Shown: positions 29,612-32,895 of the stretch, in pieces
Position numbering within the stretch: position 1 is the first letter of the stretch
Layout of the letters: every line of letters begins with the position of its first letter
Assembly (NCBI GenBank): GCA_937124545.1
Contig: CAKZKU010000129.1
Coordinates: 1 to 32,895 of the forward strand
From: an uncultured Microbacteriaceae bacterium
GTDB lineage: Bacteria > Actinomycetota > Actinomycetes > Actinomycetales > Microbacteriaceae
Direction of reading: 5' to 3'
DNA: 32,895 nt
Translations under genes and position numbers: made by a program
Notes under the pieces: generated by a model
What the model saw: only the letters and a program-made list of their open reading frames with translations
The model's database searches: none
What the model was told of the DNA's origin: nothing

Positions 29612-32600
29612 ATGATTACGAAAATTCTCGTGGCAAACCGCGGGGAAATTGCTATTCGCGCGTTCCGGGCGGCCGTTGAGCTGGGGATGCGGACTGTGGC
29701 CGTTTTTCCCTACGAGGATCGCTATTCGCTTCACCGGATGAAGGCTGATGAGGCTTACCAAATAGGCGAGCCAGGGCATCCTCTGCGCGCCTACCTCAAC
29801 ATCGACGAGATTATGCGTGTGGCCCGAGAATCTGGCGCCGATGCGATTTATCCCGGCTATGGGTTCCTCAGCGAAAACCCGGATCTAGCCCAGGCCTGTG
29901 AAGATGCGGGAATTGTCTTTATCGGGCCACCGGCATCGGTCTTGAACATGGCGGGTAACAAAGTAACGGCCAAGGATTCTGCCCGTGCTGCGGGAGTGCC
30001 GGTGCTGGATTCAACGGAAGCGACCACCGACCTCGACTCGCTGGTCGCTCAGGCAGAGGGGCTCGGGTTCCCGGTGTTTGCGAAGGCTGTCGCGGGCGGT
30101 GGCGGTCGCGGAATGCGTCGGGTGGAGAAGAAGGAAGACCTGCGCGATGCGCTGGAAGCCGCGGCCAGAGAGGCCGAGACGGCCTTTGGCGATGGCCGAA
30201 TGTTTCTGGAGCAGGCTGTTGTTCGACCTCGGCACATCGAGGTTCAAATTGTCGCTGACGCGACGGGTAACACGCTCCATCTTTTCGAGCGGGACTGTTC
30301 TGTTCAGCGCCGGCACCAAAAGGTCATCGAGATTGCCCCAGCACCGCTGCTGGATGACGCCATTCGCCAGGCAATCCTGCGCGATGCGGTGGCCTTTGCT
30401 CGGTCCATTGGTTACCGCAATGCGGGAACCGTGGAGTTCCTGGTCGATACTGCAGGGGCACGCAAAGGGCAGCACGTTTTCATCGAAATGAATCCGCGAA
30501 TTCAGGTCGAGCACACGGTTACCGAAGAAATTACTGATGTGGACTTGGTTCACACTCAGATGAGAATCGCTGCGGGGGAAACCCTGGAAGGTTTGGGGCT
30601 ATCCCAGGAAACCATCACCCCGCGCGGCTTTGCCCTGCAGTGTCGTATTACAACGGAGGACCCCGCGGCAGACTTTCGGCCCGACACGGGGAAAATCACC
30701 ACTTACCGTTCACCCGGTGGCGCCGGTATTCGGCTGGATGGCGGAACCGTAAGCCAAGGCGCCCAAATTTCTCCCTATTTTGACTCGATGCTCGCAAAAA
30801 TGACGACTCGCGGACGTGATTTCCCGGCCGCGGTCGCCCGGGCCAAACGGGGTCTTGCCGAATTTCGTATTCGAGGTGTCTCCACCAACATTCCCTTCCT
30901 CCAGGCTGTTGTTGAGGACGAGGCTTTTGCCGCGGGAGATATCTCCACGTCTTTCATCGAGGAGCGCCCGCACCTTCTGGCCTCGAGGCCCAGTAAAGAC
31001 CGCGGGACCAAACTGATTTCTTGGTTGGGAAATGTCACCGTCAACCAGCCTCATGGCGCCGGAGAGGGCGCAACAGATCCCGCACTCAAGCTGCCGAGAG
31101 TCCCGGAGGCAGCACCACCCGCGGGCTCCAAACAGCGGCTTGACGAGTTAGGACCGGCGGGTTTTGCTGCAGCACTCCGCGCACAGAAAACGCTTGCGGT
31201 AACGGATACGACGTTTCGCGATGCGCACCAATCGCTACTGGCAACACGAGTCCGCAGCAAAGACTTGATTGCGGCCTTGCCTGCGGTGTCTCACCTGACA
31301 CCGCAACTGCTGTCGCTGGAATCCTGGGGAGGGGCAACGTATGACGTTGCCTTGAGATTCCTCGGTGAAGATCCCTGGGAGCGCCTGGCAGCGCTGCGGG
31401 AAGCGGTCCCCAACATCACCCTCCAAATGTTGTTGCGCGGCCGAAACACCGTGGGCTACACGCCCTACCCGGAAGTCGTGACCGACGCTTTTGTTGAGGA
31501 GGCTCAGTCGACCGGAGTAGACATTTTCCGGATTTTTGATGCGCTCAACGACGTGTCCAATATGAGGCCCGCTATCGATGCTGTGCTGGCGACAAACAAA
31601 GCAATCGCCGAAGTGGGGCTGTGTTATTCGGGTAACTTGCTTGACCCCTCCGAAGACCTCTACACCCTGGACTATTACCTGCGCCTGGCGGAAGGCATGG
31701 TGGAAGCGGGGGCGCACATCCTGGCCATCAAGGACATGGCCGGTCTGCTGCGCGCTGAGGCGGCAGCGACTCTGGTGACCGCCCTGCGGGAGCGTTTCGA
31801 CCTCCCCGTTCACCTGCACACCCACGACACCGCAGGTGGCCAACTAGCAACTCTCTTGGCCGCCTCTCGCGCCGGGGTAGACGCGGTGGACGTTGCGAGC
31901 GCGCCGATGTCAGGCACCACAAGCCAGCCTTCGCTGTCTGCCCTAGTGGCTGCTCTGGCCAATACCGAGCGCGATACGGGCATGGACCTCGACAGCGTGG
32001 GTGCCTTGGAGCCTTATTGGGAGGCAGTGAGAAAGGTTTACGCGCCGTTTGAATCCGGCCTCCCCGGTCCGACCGGGCGGGTGTACCATCACGAAATTCC
32101 CGGGGGCCAGCTTTCTAACCTTCGCCAGCAAGCGATCGCGCTGGGGCTTGCCCATCGGTTCGAGGAGATCGAAGATTGGTACGCCCGCGCAAACATCATG
32201 CTGGGTCGTCCCACAAAAGTGACTCCGTCGAGCAAGGTTGTGGGAGATCTTGCCTTGCACCTGGTGGCAATGGACGTTGACCCCGAAGAGTTTGAAGCAA
32301 ACCCCGGCGCCTTTGACGTTCCTGACTCTGTCGTGGGCTTTATGGCTGGAGAGTTGGGTGACCCCCCAGGTGGCTGGCCTGAGCCATTCCGGACAAAAAT
32401 TTTGGCTGGGAAAACACCCCAGCTGGGCGAAACACCCATCACATCCGAACAAGAGCAGCGGCTTGCTACGGCCGGTAAAGACCGGCAAACGTTGCTCAAC
32501 GAACTGCTCTTTCCCGGTCCCACCGCCGAATTTGAGGCACTTCGGGACAAGTATGGCGACATTTCGGTGATCGGCACGAAGGACTACCTTTACGGCCTGC

Positions 32601-32895
32601 GCCTTGGGGAAGAGACCGTGATTGAGGTCGAACCGGGTGTCAGTCTTTATGTCTCCTTGGAAACCATTTCCGAACCAGACGATCACGGCATTCGCACGGT
32701 AATGATTTCCCTGAATGGTCAGGTACGGCCCGTCAGCATTAAGGATGAAGCCATCAAGGTGACAGTGGTAACTGCGGAAAAAGCTGACCCGTCGACCGCC
32801 GGCCACATTGGTGCGCCCTTCTCCGGAGTCGTGACACTCGGTGTCCAGGAGGGAGACCGCGTGGCGGAAGGCCAGACGGTGGCGACGATCGAAGC
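29612..32895 (+). CDS. pyc: Pyruvate carboxylase (3' end cut by right edge)
   Basis: A biotin-dependent anaplerotic enzyme making oxaloacetate from pyruvate, bicarbonate and ATP. The open frame gives 1094 residues to the window end, against about 1130 for the family. The biotin carboxylase domain starts KILVANRGEIAIRAFRA; YPGYGFLSEN and AGGGGRGMRRV are ATP-grasp motifs, and FIEMNPRIQVEHTVTEE is the catalytic stretch. The carboxyltransferase domain has TDTTFRDAHQSLLATR, Lys707 in AIKDMAG (the carbamylated lysine) and SAPMSGTTSQPS. The biotinyl domain begins HIGAPFSGVV and ends at TIEA, just before the expected biotinylated Lys. AAAGG lies 6 nt before ATG 29612. Confidence 0.96.
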   Translation, partial: MITKILVANRGEIAIRAFRAAVELGMRTVAVFPYEDRYSLHRMKADEAYQIGEPGHPLRAYLNIDEIMRVARESGADAIYPGYGFLSENPDLAQACEDAGIVFIGPPASVLNMAGNKVTAKDSARAAGVPVLDSTEATTDLDSLVAQAEGLGFPVFAKAVAGGGGRGMRRVEKKEDLRDALEAAAREAETAFGDGRMFLEQAVVRPRHIEVQIVADATGNTLHLFERDCSVQRRHQKVIEIAPAPLLDDAIRQAILRDAVAFARSIGYRNAGTVEFLVDTAGARKGQHVFIEMNPRIQVEHTVTEEITDVDLVHTQMRIAAGETLEGLGLSQETITPRGFALQCRITTEDPAADFRPDTGKITTYRSPGGAGIRLDGGTVSQGAQISPYFDSMLAKMTTRGRDFPAAVARAKRGLAEFRIRGVSTNIPFLQAVVEDEAFAAGDISTSFIEERPHLLASRPSKDRGTKLISWLGNVTVNQPHGAGEGATDPALKLPRVPEAAPPAGSKQRLDELGPAGFAAALRAQKTLAVTDTTFRDAHQSLLATRVRSKDLIAALPAVSHLTPQLLSLESWGGATYDVALRFLGEDPWERLAALREAVPNITLQMLLRGRNTVGYTPYPEVVTDAFVEEAQSTGVDIFRIFDALNDVSNMRPAIDAVLATNKAIAEVGLCYSGNLLDPSEDLYTLDYYLRLAEGMVEAGAHILAIKDMAGLLRAEAAATLVTALRERFDLPVHLHTHDTAGGQLATLLAASRAGVDAVDVASAPMSGTTSQPSLSALVAALANTERDTGMDLDSVGALEPYWEAVRKVYAPFESGLPGPTGRVYHHEIPGGQLSNLRQQAIALGLAHRFEEIEDWYARANIMLGRPTKVTPSSKVVGDLALHLVAMDVDPEEFEANPGAFDVPDSVVGFMAGELGDPPGGWPEPFRTKILAGKTPQLGETPITSEQEQRLATAGKDRQTLLNELLFPGPTAEFEALRDKYGDISVIGTKDYLYGLRLGEETVIEVEPGVSLYVSLETISEPDDHGIRTVMISLNGQVRPVSIKDEAIKVTVVTAEKADPSTAGHIGAPFSGVVTLGVQEGDRVAEGQTVATIE

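Noticed and set aside
31235..32806. Long minus-strand ORFs opposite pyruvate carboxylase
   Set aside because: They mirror the codon bias of the real gene; pyruvate carboxylase motifs continue unbroken on the plus strand.

Overview
The window looks like chromosomal DNA of an actinobacterium, most likely Microbacteriaceae. The reasons are a GarA/OdhI-type FHA protein followed by an FtsR-type MerR regulator, a mycothiol-type ArsC, many GTG starts, moderately high G+C, and many starts preceded by a TANNNT -10 hexamer at leaderless spacing. The family assignment is inference; no rRNA, tRNA, CRISPR array, IS element or phage gene was seen. No gene-free stretch exceeds 300 bases.

Region 1 (about 1-19.5 kb) is a carbohydrate/polyol catabolic island made of short operons on both strands. 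Left to right it holds a GlcD-type FAD oxidase (cut by the left edge), a PfkB kinase and ManA-type isomerase operon (-), a DhnA-type aldolase with two Gfo/Idh/MocA dehydrogenases (+), a third Gfo/Idh/MocA protein (-), a xylulokinase (+), a second xylulokinase with a divergent AroE-like dehydrogenase (-), an FrcBCA-type sugar ABC importer (+), a FucU-type mutarotase coupled to an AGE-family sugar isomerase (-), a cupin (-), an amidase (+) and a ribokinase (-). A workable reading is import of a fructose/ribose/mannose-type sugar, mutarotation and aldose-ketose isomerisation, phosphorylation by FGGY or PfkB kinases, aldolytic cleavage, and side oxidations of polyols or cyclitols. No complete known pathway can be assembled (no xylA, iolB/D/E, glycosidase or sulfolactaldehyde enzyme) and no transcription factor lies in the island.

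Region 2 (19.5-26.7 kb) is housekeeping and stress related: an ABC-F ATPase, an iron-sulfur (6-4) photolyase and a TerC membrane protein on the minus strand; then a 38-residue membrane microprotein, a DUF368/PopT lipid-carrier transporter, an arsenate reductase and a short-chain dehydrogenase on the plus strand; then a leucine-rich-variant-like repeat protein.

Region 3 (26.9-32.9 kb) is a core actinobacterial regulatory block: GarA/OdhI-like FHA protein, FtsR-like MerR, a second MerR-like regulator, an orphan ParA ATPase facing them, and pyruvate carboxylase running off the right edge just before its biotinyl lysine. GarA-type proteins gate 2-oxoglutarate use, so the block sits at the junction of central carbon metabolism and cell division.
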